A DNA stretch of 25,396 nucleotides from Promethearchaeota archaeon (GCA_019057975.1 JAHLWJ010000026.1:1-25396); one strand, 5' to 3'; numbered from the stretch's first letter, positions 8,359 through 16,878 are shown. Notes: a model not told the origin generated them from the sequence alone. Made by a program: numbers and translations.

Positions 8359-9771
8359 ATGAATTTTAAAAATAGAATCGAATTAATTGGTTTAGAAGAT
8401 ATCCCATTAATTAAGAAAGATGATGATATTCCGAATATTATAATAGAAAGTTTAAAAAAAATGAGATTGTCCTTACTTGATGGAGATATAATTGTAATTG
8501 CTCAGTCATTAATATCTAAAAGCAATGGTCGGACCAGAAATTTAAATAATATCACGCCTAGTGAAGAAGCTCTTGATTTATTCAAATTAATTTCCCCAAA
8601 ATCAAAAAAACAAGGGCTTCCATTAAAAGATCCAAAATTAATTCAATTAATTCTAGATGAATCAAAGGAGATAATAAAAGCTGAACATGTATTAATAACC
8701 GAAACCAACCATGGGTTTGTTTGCGCTGATGCGGGAATAGATAAATCTAATATCGAAGGAAAGGAGGTTGTTTCATTATTACCAGAAAATCCAGATCACG
8801 ATGCTGAAAAAATAAGAAAAGAACTTAAGAAGGAAACCTCTAAAAATATTGGAGTAATTATTTCAGACTCTTTTGGTAGATCATTTAGAGTAGGAGCTGT
8901 TGGAGTAGCAATTGGAGTTTCTGGTATAAATCCAATATTAGATCTGCGAGGAAAAAAAGATTTATTTGGCTATGAGCTCCAAACTACTATAATTGGTCAA
9001 GTGGATAGCCTTGCTTCAGCTGCTCAATTAGTAATGGGAGAAGCTAATGAGGGAATTCCCGTTATTTTAATAAGAGGGTATAAATTTGAATTTAACGAGA
9101 ATAATACAATCAAATCCATACTAAGAAAGAAAGAGATTGATTTGTTTCGTGAACCAATAAATGAAAAATTAACTAATTATATGAAAAGTCGAAGAAGTTA
9201 TAAATTTCCTTTTAAGGATAAAAGAGTAGATAGAAAAATTATCGAGGAATGCATTGAAATAGCAAGGTGGGCACCAAGCGCTCATAATGGGCAATATTGG
9301 CGGTATATTATAATAGAAAAACTAGAGTTACGAGAAAAGTTAATTAGTATGATGAATCAAAAGTTAAGGAATGATTTAGAAAATGATGGTAAATCAGAAG
9401 ATTTTATTGAAAATAAATTAAATAAATCTAGAAAAAATTTCATAGATGCGCCAATTTTAGTTTTATTATGTTTAGATATTATGGAATTAGAAAAACATCC
9501 TGATAATGAACGATTAGAAAATGAATTCATTTTAGGTGTTCAAAGCATTAGTAGTTCAGCAACGTATTTACTCCTTGCTTTTGAAATTAAAAATTTGGCA
9601 GCATGCTGGTATTGTGCTCCTTTATTTGCTAAGGATATAATAAAAAAAACGCTCCATCTCCCTGAGTCCTATGTACCTATGGCATTTTTTACTGTAGGAT
9701 ATCCTTTAAAATCAGCTCATGCCCCACCCCGAAAAGAACTCCAAGAAATAATATATGATCTAAATGTTTAA
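8359..9771 (+). CDS. cofE: F420:gamma-glutamyl ligase fused to nitroreductase (FbiB-like)
   Basis: A 470-residue two-domain protein. Residues 1-245 are CofE: GDIIVIAQSLISKSNGR (42-58), TETNHGFVCADAGID, DSFGRSFRVGAVGVAIG (170-186) and DLRGKKDLFGYELQTT. They add glutamates to F420-0 using GTP. Residues about 272-470 are an FMN-binding nitroreductase domain (MKSRRSYKFPF, ARWAPSAHNGQYWRY, AACWYCAPLF, PMAFFTVGYP). The same fusion is mycobacterial FbiB, whose second domain reduces dehydro-F420-0. Most characterised archaeal CofE proteins are the first domain alone, about 250 residues. It sits 6 bases after lipS1 and 15 before cofD, so it is in one operon with its pathway partner. No strong Shine-Dalgarno site is seen. 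Confidence 0.92.
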   Translation: MNFKNRIELIGLEDIPLIKKDDDIPNIIIESLKKMRLSLLDGDIIVIAQSLISKSNGRTRNLNNITPSEEALDLFKLISPKSKKQGLPLKDPKLIQLILDESKEIIKAEHVLITETNHGFVCADAGIDKSNIEGKEVVSLLPENPDHDAEKIRKELKKETSKNIGVIISDSFGRSFRVGAVGVAIGVSGINPILDLRGKKDLFGYELQTTIIGQVDSLASAAQLVMGEANEGIPVILIRGYKFEFNENNTIKSILRKKEIDLFREPINEKLTNYMKSRRSYKFPFKDKRVDRKIIEECIEIARWAPSAHNGQYWRYIIIEKLELREKLISMMNQKLRNDLENDGKSEDFIENKLNKSRKNFIDAPILVLLCLDIMELEKHPDNERLENEFILGVQSISSSATYLLLAFEIKNLAACWYCAPLFAKDIIKKTLHLPESYVPMAFFTVGYPLKSAHAPPRKELQEIIYDLNV

Positions 9772-9786
9772 AGGCGTATACTAATT

Positions 9787-10722
9787 ATGGGTGAAAACTA
9801 CTATTTAATATTAGCTGGAGGGGTTGGAGCAGCAAAATTAATTGAAGGAATTGCTAACATAGTCAACCAAGAATTGTTAAAAATTATTGTAAACACTGGT
9901 GATGATATTGAATTATTTGGTCTTAAAATATGTCCTGATTTAGATATAATTACTTATACTTTGGCAGATGTAGTTGATAAAGAAAAAGGATGGGGGTTCG
10001 CTGGAGAAACATTTAACTGTTTAAGCATTCTTAAGAATTATTATGAAACTGGGTGGTTTAATGCTGGTGATAAAGATTTAGCTACTCATATCTATCGTAC
10101 AGATTTATTTAGAAAAGGATTAAATAAAACCCAAATAACAGAGTTGATTTGTAAGAACTTAGGAGTAAAGGCTCAGCTTATCCCAATGTGTAATGAACCA
10201 GTTGAAACATACATAAAAACTCCAACTGATTTTATACATTTCGAAGAATATTTCATAAAGTATCGTTGTGAACCAGAAGTCTTGAATATTGAATTCAAGG
10301 GAATTAACGAAGCTATACCGATAGATAAAACATTTAAATATATAAAAAAAGCTAAAAGAATTATTATTTGTCCCTCTAATCCAATTGTGTCAATAGGGAC
10401 AATATTACAAATAGAAGGTATCAGGAAAGCTCTTTCAAAAGTGAAGAATAAAGTATATGGAATAAGTCCTATTATTGAAGGAGTAACAGTTAAAGGCCCT
10501 GCTGATAAACTAATGGGATGTCTTGGTTTAGAAATATCTTGTGTGGGAGTTGCTAAATACTATCAAGATTTTTTAGGACATTTCATTATAGACAATAAAG
10601 ATTTCAAACTAAAATCTAGAATAGAAAAATTAGGAATAAGGACTTATTGTTATGACACATTAATGATAAATTTAAAGAAAAAGATAGAATTAGCACAGTT
10701 TATTATAAATTTAAATCAATAA
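9787..10722 (+). CDS. cofD: 2-phospho-L-lactate/PEP transferase, F420 side-chain assembly
   Basis: A 311-residue CofD/FbiA family enzyme. It joins the phospholactyl (or phosphoenolpyruvyl) moiety of a GDP-activated donor to Fo, giving F420-0 or dehydro-F420-0. Evidence: the N-terminal Rossmann loop LAGGVGAAK (9-17), NTGDDIELFGL (36-46), PDLDIITYTLADVVD, GWGFAGETF, SNPIVSIGTIL and GISPIIEGVTVKGPADKLMG. It is the last gene of the operon. The donor-activating CofC and the Fo synthase CofG/CofH are not in this window. Its stop codon is 9 bases from that of a convergent gene, so the two transcripts may overlap at their 3' ends. Confidence 0.93.
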   Translation: MGENYYLILAGGVGAAKLIEGIANIVNQELLKIIVNTGDDIELFGLKICPDLDIITYTLADVVDKEKGWGFAGETFNCLSILKNYYETGWFNAGDKDLATHIYRTDLFRKGLNKTQITELICKNLGVKAQLIPMCNEPVETYIKTPTDFIHFEEYFIKYRCEPEVLNIEFKGINEAIPIDKTFKYIKKAKRIIICPSNPIVSIGTILQIEGIRKALSKVKNKVYGISPIIEGVTVKGPADKLMGCLGLEISCVGVAKYYQDFLGHFIIDNKDFKLKSRIEKLGIRTYCYDTLMINLKKKIELAQFIINLNQ

Positions 10723-10729
10723 AAAAAAA
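10721..10729 (-). terminator. U9 tract after the surface/MoxR cluster
   Basis: A run of nine A on the plus strand is a nine-T run on the minus strand. It starts 2 bases past the stop of the last gene of the minus-strand cluster and is a typical archaeal oligo-U terminator. It also overlaps the cofD stop. Confidence 0.5.
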
Positions 10730-10731
10730 TA

Positions 10732-12186
10732 TTACACTGTTTCGGTTGCTACTGATTCAGTTGTTTCTTCCTCTTTTTCTTCTTTTTTAACTTGTTCTGA
10801 TTTAACGTAATCTCCTACAGAGGTAAGAAGTTCCTTTATTCGTCCTTCTTGTTGTAATCGTACTATAAGATTTCTATGTTTGACAAAGGAGATCAATTGA
10901 GATAATACAGGAAAGAGCAACATAATAGGTAATAATAAGATGATTATCGCTTCAGGAGAATACATTGCCACACTTTCTGTAATAGCATCTGGTAATTGAA
11001 TAACTGTATCTAAAAACCAATGAGGATGTATGATGATAAAACTTATTATTAAGAGTAACCCAACACGATAAGTGAAATTTACCAATGTTGATATCGCCAA
11101 ATTTCCAGCTCGAGGAGCAGAAGAACTCGCGGTTAATGTATCCCTTGCTTCGCTATCTTCCTGAAAAAGACGTTCTATGTATCTTCCAAGTCTTCTAGTT
11201 TTTGAAGCTGCGGTTACTAATTTTTTCTCTTCATCTTCCAATTTTCTCCTCTCAATCATTTCCTTTATATATGAAAATCGTTTTCCTGTTCTTGCGAAAA
11301 ATTTTCCTATGGTTAATCCTTCTTTGTGCTCTAATTCAATTTCTTCCATTCTTTTTTTAGCTTCTTCTCTAATTTTATCAACGTTAGCGGTGATAAAATG
11401 AGATTCACGGGCTAAAATATTTAATTGAGCTTCCAATCTATCACTCCTTTCTAAAGATGGTTTTGTAACTGTGTCAGTATAATTAATTTGAAACGCTAAC
11501 TCTAGATAAATATAAGCTATAATAGCAAAGCCAATAACAGGACTAGCTATAAAAAGTAAAAAATTGTCTATAGGAATCTCAAATAAACTAGGATCAAGTG
11601 GATCTGCCATCTGATCTAAATAATCAAAATGGAGATTAAATAAATTTAACATATCCCTTAAGCCAAAAACTATGAGAGGAAGCACAATCATGAGAAGCAT
11701 TGAGCCAAGAGCAGTAAGATGTTTTTTTGGGTCGCTTTTAAAAAAGGCTCTAATCGCAAATATAACCGAAATAACGATTAAAATTTGAAAGGATAATAGG
11801 TAGAGATCACCAAAAAGTATTTCTACTTCATTAAATACTACATTATTCTCCAAATCTTTATTAAAAATTTCATCTAAATCATAAGTTGGGAGTCGAAACC
11901 ATTTACTTAAATAATTTCTGAAGAAATTCTGAATGAATTCGCGCATAAATTCGCTTTTACCAGTGAAAATGAATGAACACATTATAGCAACGCCTATACA
12001 AACAATATAAATCATATAAGAAAAGACATTCCTAATCGCACCAAAAAAGGCTAATATAACAAATTCATTATCTGCTGTAGTGACAACAGCATCAAAGTTA
12101 AAAATAGATAAAAAAAAGATAATTAACAACCAAGCAAATACTCCTAAGTTTATTATTTTTAAAGTTAATAGATAACTTCTTACCAT
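10732..12186 (-). CDS. Multi-pass membrane protein with cytoplasmic helical insert
   Basis: A 484-residue protein of unrecognised family. About seven membrane segments can be read: near 10-30, 42-70, 128-148, 158-178, 208-232, 372-392 and 412-432. Between the fifth and sixth lies a 130-residue highly charged, probably coiled-coil stretch (SLERSDRLEAQL..., RIKEEAKKRMEE-like heptads) ending in a Ser/Ala linker. The C-terminal tail is Lys/Glu-rich. It is the last gene of the MoxR-DUF58 cluster, 18 bases after DUF58. Its AAGGAGGT Shine-Dalgarno motif is one of the best in the window. In other MoxR-DUF58 clusters an uncharacterised membrane partner often takes this place, so a scaffold or channel role is conceivable but not shown. 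Confidence 0.7.
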   Translation of the reverse strand: MVRSYLLTLKIINLGVFAWLLIIFFLSIFNFDAVVTTADNEFVILAFFGAIRNVFSYMIYIVCIGVAIMCSFIFTGKSEFMREFIQNFFRNYLSKWFRLPTYDLDEIFNKDLENNVVFNEVEILFGDLYLLSFQILIVISVIFAIRAFFKSDPKKHLTALGSMLLMIVLPLIVFGLRDMLNLFNLHFDYLDQMADPLDPSLFEIPIDNFLLFIASPVIGFAIIAYIYLELAFQINYTDTVTKPSLERSDRLEAQLNILARESHFITANVDKIREEAKKRMEEIELEHKEGLTIGKFFARTGKRFSYIKEMIERRKLEDEEKKLVTAASKTRRLGRYIERLFQEDSEARDTLTASSSAPRAGNLAISTLVNFTYRVGLLLIISFIIIHPHWFLDTVIQLPDAITESVAMYSPEAIIILLLPIMLLFPVLSQLISFVKHRNLIVRLQQEGRIKELLTSVGDYVKSEQVKKEEKEEETTESVATETV

Positions 12187-12204
12187 TCTCTAATACTACC
12201 TCCT

Positions 12205-13533
12205 TTAATATGCTCTACCCTTCTTTTTCGCTTCCATATACCGCCCTATCACCTGATTCATCATATCATCAGGTCCACATGTTATAAGGTTTACGCCAAG
12301 ATTACGAACTTCTTGCTTAATTGATAAAATATGTTCCATCATTGCTTCGCTAATAGCTTCTGCCAAAGCTTTATCAGTGGAAGATAAATCTATCTCATGA
12401 ATTTCGAACCATGGACTAAAAGGGTTAATAACAATTATTGTATGATTGAAAGGTACTAACTTTTTTATTGATTGACTAATTTCTTTAGGATCTGCTTCCA
12501 AATCAGAAATAATAAAAATCAAACTACGTTTTTGAAAACGTCTTGTAAAAAAACCCAATGCCTCTGCAATTTTACATTTTCCTTCAGGTTTCACTCGCGC
12601 AACAAAATCCAAAACTTGGTAAAAGTGGTCCGCCCCACCATTTGGTTTTAAAAAATTGAAGTTCTTCTTATCTGAAAATGTGAACACACCAACATTATCC
12701 CTGCGTGTTAAAGCAATTTTGGTTAAAAGCATACAAGCTCTTATAGCATATTCAAACTTTGTATTTTCAATGGTACCCCCTGCCATTGTTTCTGAAGAAT
12801 CGACTAAAATCATAACAGTTACATCTCTCTCATCTTCAAATTCTTTCACAATTAGGGTTTGGGTGCGAGCGCTAGCTTTCCAATCTATTAATCTAAACTG
12901 ATCTCCAAAAACATACTTTCGCATCCCATAAAACTCTGAACCAAGACCTTTTTGTTTTGACCTCTGTAAACCATAATTTAATTGTAGGGATCTTTTTGAT
13001 CCCAGGATTTCAATTCTTTTTATATCATCATATGGGGGGTATACTAATATATCTGTGACGCTGTCTGGAACGATCCTTTCTACAGAATTAAAACCTAATC
13101 TATCTTTAACAATAACAGATAATGGTCCAAGAGCATATTCACCCCGAACTTTTGGTTCAAGAACATAAGAAAATTTCACTATTTTCTTTGGTCCGATTCT
13201 AGTTGAAATAAAATTCTCACCTAAAATTAACCTAAAAAGCTGAGGATTATAATTATCCCTGATTTCTAGAAAATCAAAACCATTTCTTCCAATATTTTCA
13301 ATTACTACTTTTATATGAACAAAATCATCTTTAAAAACTTTTTCCTTCTCTAATTCTCTATGTACTCGTAGTTCTTCTATATTCATTTTATAGTGGAAAA
13401 CAGGTAAACTAATAATGGTGCTAAACAGTAATAGAATTCCAAAATACAGAAGGAAATAGTTCTCAAATGCGAATCCCCCTGTAAGAAAAAATACAGCAAA
13501 TAAAATTAAACTTCTACCCTTTCCACCTAATAT
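12205..13533 (-). CDS. DUF58 family protein with vWA-like domain; likely ATA start
   Basis: The soluble part carries the DUF58 signature GMRKYVFGDQFRLIDWKASA followed by RTQTLIVKEFEDE, then a von Willebrand A-like domain with a MIDAS-like DSSETM motif and IFIISDLE. The first canonical start is ATG 13386, but the frame stays open upstream to a TGA at 13540-13542. The 49 extra codons encode two membrane helices (LILFAVFFLTGGFAF and YFLLYFGILLLFSTIISLPVF), the hairpin that opens DUF58 proteins. No ATG, GTG or TTG occurs there. An ATA at 13531-13533 has GGTGA 6 nt ahead, whereas the ATG lacks any Shine-Dalgarno. I therefore extend to ATA (442 residues). DUF58 proteins are the usual partners of MoxR ATPases. 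If the ATA call is wrong, the CDS is 12205-13386. Confidence 0.85.
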   Translation of the reverse strand: MLGGKGRSLILFAVFFLTGGFAFENYFLLYFGILLLFSTIISLPVFHYKMNIEELRVHRELEKEKVFKDDFVHIKVVIENIGRNGFDFLEIRDNYNPQLFRLILGENFISTRIGPKKIVKFSYVLEPKVRGEYALGPLSVIVKDRLGFNSVERIVPDSVTDILVYPPYDDIKRIEILGSKRSLQLNYGLQRSKQKGLGSEFYGMRKYVFGDQFRLIDWKASARTQTLIVKEFEDERDVTVMILVDSSETMAGGTIENTKFEYAIRACMLLTKIALTRRDNVGVFTFSDKKNFNFLKPNGGADHFYQVLDFVARVKPEGKCKIAEALGFFTRRFQKRSLIFIISDLEADPKEISQSIKKLVPFNHTIIVINPFSPWFEIHEIDLSSTDKALAEAISEAMMEHILSIKQEVRNLGVNLITCGPDDMMNQVIGRYMEAKKKGRAY

Positions 13534-13539
13534 ACTACT

Positions 13540-13544
13540 TCACC
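13540..13544 (-). promoter_or_regulatory. Shine-Dalgarno motif preceding ATA codon of the DUF58 gene
   Basis: Minus-strand GGTGA, 6 nt before ATA 13533. Its TGA is also the in-frame stop that bounds the open frame, so very few codons (AGT, AGT, ATA, TTA) are candidates for the start. This is the site that decides the upstream start. Confidence 0.55.
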
Positions 13545-13615
13545 ACTTTGATACTAACCTAATTTATTTACTTAACGAATTTTACTACACCAATATTATA
13601 AAAAATTGGAGATTC

Positions 13616-14596
13616 TTAGATTGGGACTGGAATTTCCTCTATTATAGCTTTTATTACTGACTTTGTGTCAAGACCTTCAAGTTCTGCTTCGGGTTTTAAT
13701 AGAATTCGATGATTTAGAGCTGCTACGATTAATGCACGAACATCATCTGGTGTGACGTAGGATCTTCCTAAAATAGCAGCTCGCGCTTTAGCACATTTCA
13801 TAAGTGTTAAACTAGCTCTTGGTCCACATCCAAGGGCAATTTGTGGATGATTACGTGTTTTAATTATTAAATCTCTGATATATTTAAGAATTCTATCGTC
13901 TATATATACTAAATTCATAATCCTCTGAGCTGCTAGAATTTCTTCTCCTGAAGTAATTGCTTCAATTGAAGGCAAGTCTCCGGATAATTGTCTTCTCATG
14001 ATTTCTACTTCCTCAGTGTCGTCAGGATAATCTAACCAAAGCTTAAATAGAAAGCGATCAACTTGTGCTTCTGGGAGAGGATAAGTACCCTCCATTTCAA
14101 CTGGATTTTCTGTCGCGATTACTATAAATGGTTTTTCAAGTTTAAGCGTTTGACCTTCAATAGTTACTTGACGTTCACCCATAGCCTCGAGAAGAGCTGC
14201 TTGAGTTTTAGGGGCACTTCTATTTATTTCGTCAGCAAGAACTACGTTTGCAAAAATCGGTCCTTTCAGTAAAACAAAAGCACCTTCATTTTGATCAAAG
14301 ATTTTAGTTCCAGTTATATCCGATGGCAGTAAATCTGGTGTAAATTGGACTCTTCGAAATGTAATTCCAAGCGTTTGTGAGAAAGTCTTAGCCATAACGG
14401 TTTTACCTAATCCCGGAACTCCTTCTAAAAGAACGTGTCCATTAACTAGTAGAGCAATAAAAAGCTGTTGAAGTATTTCGCCATATCCCACTATTACCCG
14501 GCTAACTTCACTGAGAACTTCCTGTGCAATTTCACGAATTGGTGTAACGTCAATCTCTTCTTTTTCATAATACTTGGCTTTATCTGAAGTTTCTAT
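13616..14596 (-). CDS. moxR: MoxR-family AAA+ ATPase; likely ATA start
   Basis: A MoxR/RavA-type AAA+ chaperone ATPase. Numbered from the GTG at 14491: Walker A GVPGLGKT at 24-31, Walker B VVLADEINR at 83-91, sensor 1 ATENP at 126-130, GTYPLPEAQVDRFLFK, and sensor 2 GPRAS in the C-terminal lid. The GTG falls inside the conserved first helix and would delete it. Upstream codons, open back to a TAA at 14612-14614, read EIAQEVLSEVSRVIVGYGE, the normal MoxR N-terminus, but contain no ATG/GTG/TTG in frame. An ATA at 14594-14596 has AAGGTGA 7 nt ahead. From there the protein is 326 residues, the family's usual length. MoxR proteins remodel vWA/DUF58 partners, here encoded immediately downstream. 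If the ATA call is wrong, the CDS is 13616-14491. Confidence 0.92.
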   Translation of the reverse strand: METSDKAKYYEKEEIDVTPIREIAQEVLSEVSRVIVGYGEILQQLFIALLVNGHVLLEGVPGLGKTVMAKTFSQTLGITFRRVQFTPDLLPSDITGTKIFDQNEGAFVLLKGPIFANVVLADEINRSAPKTQAALLEAMGERQVTIEGQTLKLEKPFIVIATENPVEMEGTYPLPEAQVDRFLFKLWLDYPDDTEEVEIMRRQLSGDLPSIEAITSGEEILAAQRIMNLVYIDDRILKYIRDLIIKTRNHPQIALGCGPRASLTLMKCAKARAAILGRSYVTPDDVRALIVAALNHRILLKPEAELEGLDTKSVIKAIIEEIPVPI

Positions 14597-14603
14597 TTTA
14601 AAC

Positions 14604-14609
14604 TCACCT
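14604..14609 (-). promoter_or_regulatory. Shine-Dalgarno motif preceding ATA codon of moxR
   Basis: Minus-strand AGGTGA, 7 nt ahead of ATA 14596 and directly behind an A-rich leader (14612-14683). The GTG contained in the motif itself is in another frame and meets a stop after three more codons, so it does not serve moxR. Confidence 0.6.
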
Positions 14610-14683
14610 TTTTATTTTTTTATTTTTTTTAATTTATTTTTAATTTTTTATTAATTTTTTTTTTATAATTTAATCATAATAGA

Positions 14684-16441
14684 CTACAGATTACTGTTTG
14701 TCCAACCCATTTCATAGAAGATCTCCTCGAAATCTTCTTCATCTTTAACTTTATGTTTACCATCCTTAATGGAAATAATTGTATTCATAAATTTGGTTAA
14801 TCTTTTTATCTTTAACTTAGTTGTAGAAGGATCTTTTGCAATAACAAAATCTACAACATTTCTAGTAGTGATTTTTTGTCCTTTCATTTGGCTATGAAGC
14901 TTTCTTTCTAGCCTTCGATATAATAATTTTAATGCTTCTCCATATTTGCTTTTATCTTTAAATTCTTCGATTTTTTGGGCAAAAAATGATGATGTTCTAA
15001 ATCGAGCCCTTTCTTCCTTTTTTTCTTCCTCTTCAGCAATTTTTCTCTCTTCTTCTTTTTTATCTTTTTTTGGCAAATATCTTCTCAATGTGTAATAGGC
15101 TAAAAGAGGATAAATCCATGCAGTAATAGGATTTGTCGAGAGATGTATAATATATTGCATAATAAAACCATAAATTCCGGCAGAAGTTAGATCTCTAGAA
15201 ATTTCCGGACGGATATGTGCTTCGTCAAAAACTATCACCCAATCTTCTTTAGTTCTTGGATCACTTGGATCATTTTCATAAGTTAACCATTGAATGATGT
15301 TTATAGCAAATTCCTCATTGTCATATCCGATCTCATTGATTAACTCATTATTAAATAGACTCGCATCTGCAGAAACAAATAGTCTTTGGTTTCCTAAATC
15401 TTTGGCTAAGAATACTTGTTGAGAATATCCTCCAAGAGGAAATGTATCTGGAAATGGAAATCCTAAATCTATAATACTCATAAAACCTAAATTTAAATCA
15501 TCAATACCCTCATCATACCTTTTATTGTCATTTTTATCAATAAATCCATAATCTGTTGTAGCTCCAATAGGATCCCATCCAAAAAAAGTAATAAATTCGC
15601 CACCTACAGCACAAGATGACCGCGAAAGAATTACATTATTTATTAGGTTTGGAGTTTCTGTGGTTGGATGAGAATTAAAAGATTGAATTACAGGAAATTC
15701 TGGAGTTGTATCATAAGAAAGATTATCACGTAAGATACCATTTGGAAATATTGTTACAGGCACTTGTATCTCAGGAGCAAATATACTAGCAATCATAATT
15801 TCCCATAAAAGGGTGCTTGTAGATCCATGATCATGACAAATAAAGAGGGAGTTTGTCCCATTAAAGAAATTTATAAAATAAGGAACTTCAAAGATAGGAT
15901 CATAAAATTGGTTGGGTCCCATCAAAATCAATAATATAGATTTGTCTAACCGTTCAGTAGCACTTAAGCTTGATTGAACAGTCATTACATCATAACCCTC
16001 ATCTTCGATTATTTGTTTCAAATCGGAACAGCCATTCCAACGATCGTTATATACAGAAAAATGTTGAGTATTTTCTCCTTGATCAATAATAGGTGAGAGT
16101 ATTGGAATAAAAGCAAAAACAAATATGATTATAAATAGAGCTTGTTTATATATTGAACCTGATTTAATTTTTTTTCGAGACTGGGTTTGGCGCGATTTTT
16201 GAGCAGTGGCATTTCTTATGAATATAAGAAAACCAATCCCACAAAAAAAAGCACCTATATAACAAAGTAGTGGCAAATAATTTATAAATACGGGAAAATC
16301 TTCTGGGTTAATTTTTTGAAAACTAACAGAAAATTCACTAATAATAATACCAAAAATTATGAAGTATATTGTAAAAAAAGTAAAAATTATCCCTTTTGAG
16401 ATGTTAATACTTTTCTTAGAAGCTTTTCCTGATTTTACCAT
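14684..16441 (-). CDS. DUF4350-like membrane protein with GATase-like extracellular domain
   Basis: A 585-residue membrane protein. Three N-terminal membrane segments (about 18-40, 54-75, 100-118) lead to a roughly 300-residue non-cytoplasmic alpha/beta domain (about 125-415). It begins with WNGCSDLKQIIEDEGYDV and ends with VIVFDEAHIRPE, matching the DUF4350 pattern of a Rossmann/GATase-like fold with a closing FDE(Y/A)H motif. A last membrane segment (about 422-452) is followed by a Lys/Glu-rich coiled coil (459-482) and a helical cytoplasmic tail. Residues 302-314 (DKNDNKRYDEGID) form a dockerin-like calcium loop. DUF4350 proteins are recurrent partners in MoxR-DUF58-DUF4129 clusters, as here. 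Their biochemical role is unknown. No Shine-Dalgarno motif is evident before the ATG. Confidence 0.75.
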   Translation of the reverse strand: MVKSGKASKKSINISKGIIFTFFTIYFIIFGIIISEFSVSFQKINPEDFPVFINYLPLLCYIGAFFCGIGFLIFIRNATAQKSRQTQSRKKIKSGSIYKQALFIIIFVFAFIPILSPIIDQGENTQHFSVYNDRWNGCSDLKQIIEDEGYDVMTVQSSLSATERLDKSILLILMGPNQFYDPIFEVPYFINFFNGTNSLFICHDHGSTSTLLWEIMIASIFAPEIQVPVTIFPNGILRDNLSYDTTPEFPVIQSFNSHPTTETPNLINNVILSRSSCAVGGEFITFFGWDPIGATTDYGFIDKNDNKRYDEGIDDLNLGFMSIIDLGFPFPDTFPLGGYSQQVFLAKDLGNQRLFVSADASLFNNELINEIGYDNEEFAINIIQWLTYENDPSDPRTKEDWVIVFDEAHIRPEISRDLTSAGIYGFIMQYIIHLSTNPITAWIYPLLAYYTLRRYLPKKDKKEEERKIAEEEEKKEERARFRTSSFFAQKIEEFKDKSKYGEALKLLYRRLERKLHSQMKGQKITTRNVVDFVIAKDPSTTKLKIKRLTKFMNTIISIKDGKHKVKDEEDFEEIFYEMGWTNSNL

Positions 16442-16500
16442 TTTGATTTTACTTTTTATTTTTTAAGGGTTAATTAACACAATTTTTATTGAGTTTAGAT

Positions 16501-16878
16501 TCATAAAGAGAAATTGACGGTTTTTCCTGTAATTTCGTTGTATAAATTTGAGAACAAATCAATTGTGAAGTTTAGTTCCTTTGTAGTCGGTTCTACTCCA
16601 CCGTAGATAATATCTTCTATTTTTTTAATAAAAGGATATACCGATTCTGGTTTTAATTTCTTTTCTAATTCATTTACGCATTTAATTGCATATTCTCGAA
16701 TAGTTTGATGGATTAATCTGGGTTTCTTAAATTTTACATTAATAAGATCGTCGTAAACTATATATATATAAGCTATTGCTTCTTTTGGTCTATTGGTATT
16801 GACTAAAACTTTTACGTTTTCAAATTTTTGTTTTATATCTATTTCTTGTTCTGGAACCTTTTTTTTCTTTTTTGCCAT
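16501..16878 (-). CDS. Small soluble DUF4129-like helical protein
   Basis: A 125-residue soluble protein with a basic N-terminus (MAKKKKK) and otherwise all-helical sequence. By eye it is a paralogue of the cytoplasmic C-terminus of the gene immediately upstream (16998-18596). Both share TIR-(D/E)-(F/Y)-AI, YPFI-K-(V/I)-E-(E/D)-IIY, a later (L)FS-x-x-Y-x-x-(L/I)TG, and an ending in NF. The pattern with ETxREYA-like and YE-xxYG-like blocks also recalls DUF4129, the usual tail of transglutaminase proteins in MoxR clusters. Its ATG has AGGT 8 nt upstream. A role as a free competitor or adaptor of the membrane paralogue is speculative. Confidence 0.7.
   Translation of the reverse strand: MAKKKKKVPEQEIDIKQKFENVKVLVNTNRPKEAIAYIYIVYDDLINVKFKKPRLIHQTIREYAIKCVNELEKKLKPESVYPFIKKIEDIIYGGVEPTTKELNFTIDLFSNLYNEITGKTVNFSL

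Noticed and set aside
13387..13533. Separate small two-helix membrane protein between DUF58 and moxR
   Set aside because: The helices are in the same frame as DUF58 with no stop between them and match the family's usual N-terminal hairpin, so they belong to DUF58.
14489..14491. GTG as the start of moxR
   Set aside because: It would remove the conserved first helix, and no Shine-Dalgarno motif precedes it; the upstream ATA with AAGGTGA fits better.
14612..14683. T/A homopolymer tract as a plus-strand terminator or origin element
   Set aside because: No plus-strand gene ends here; it reads best as the A-rich leader of moxR, and it has no repeats typical of an origin.
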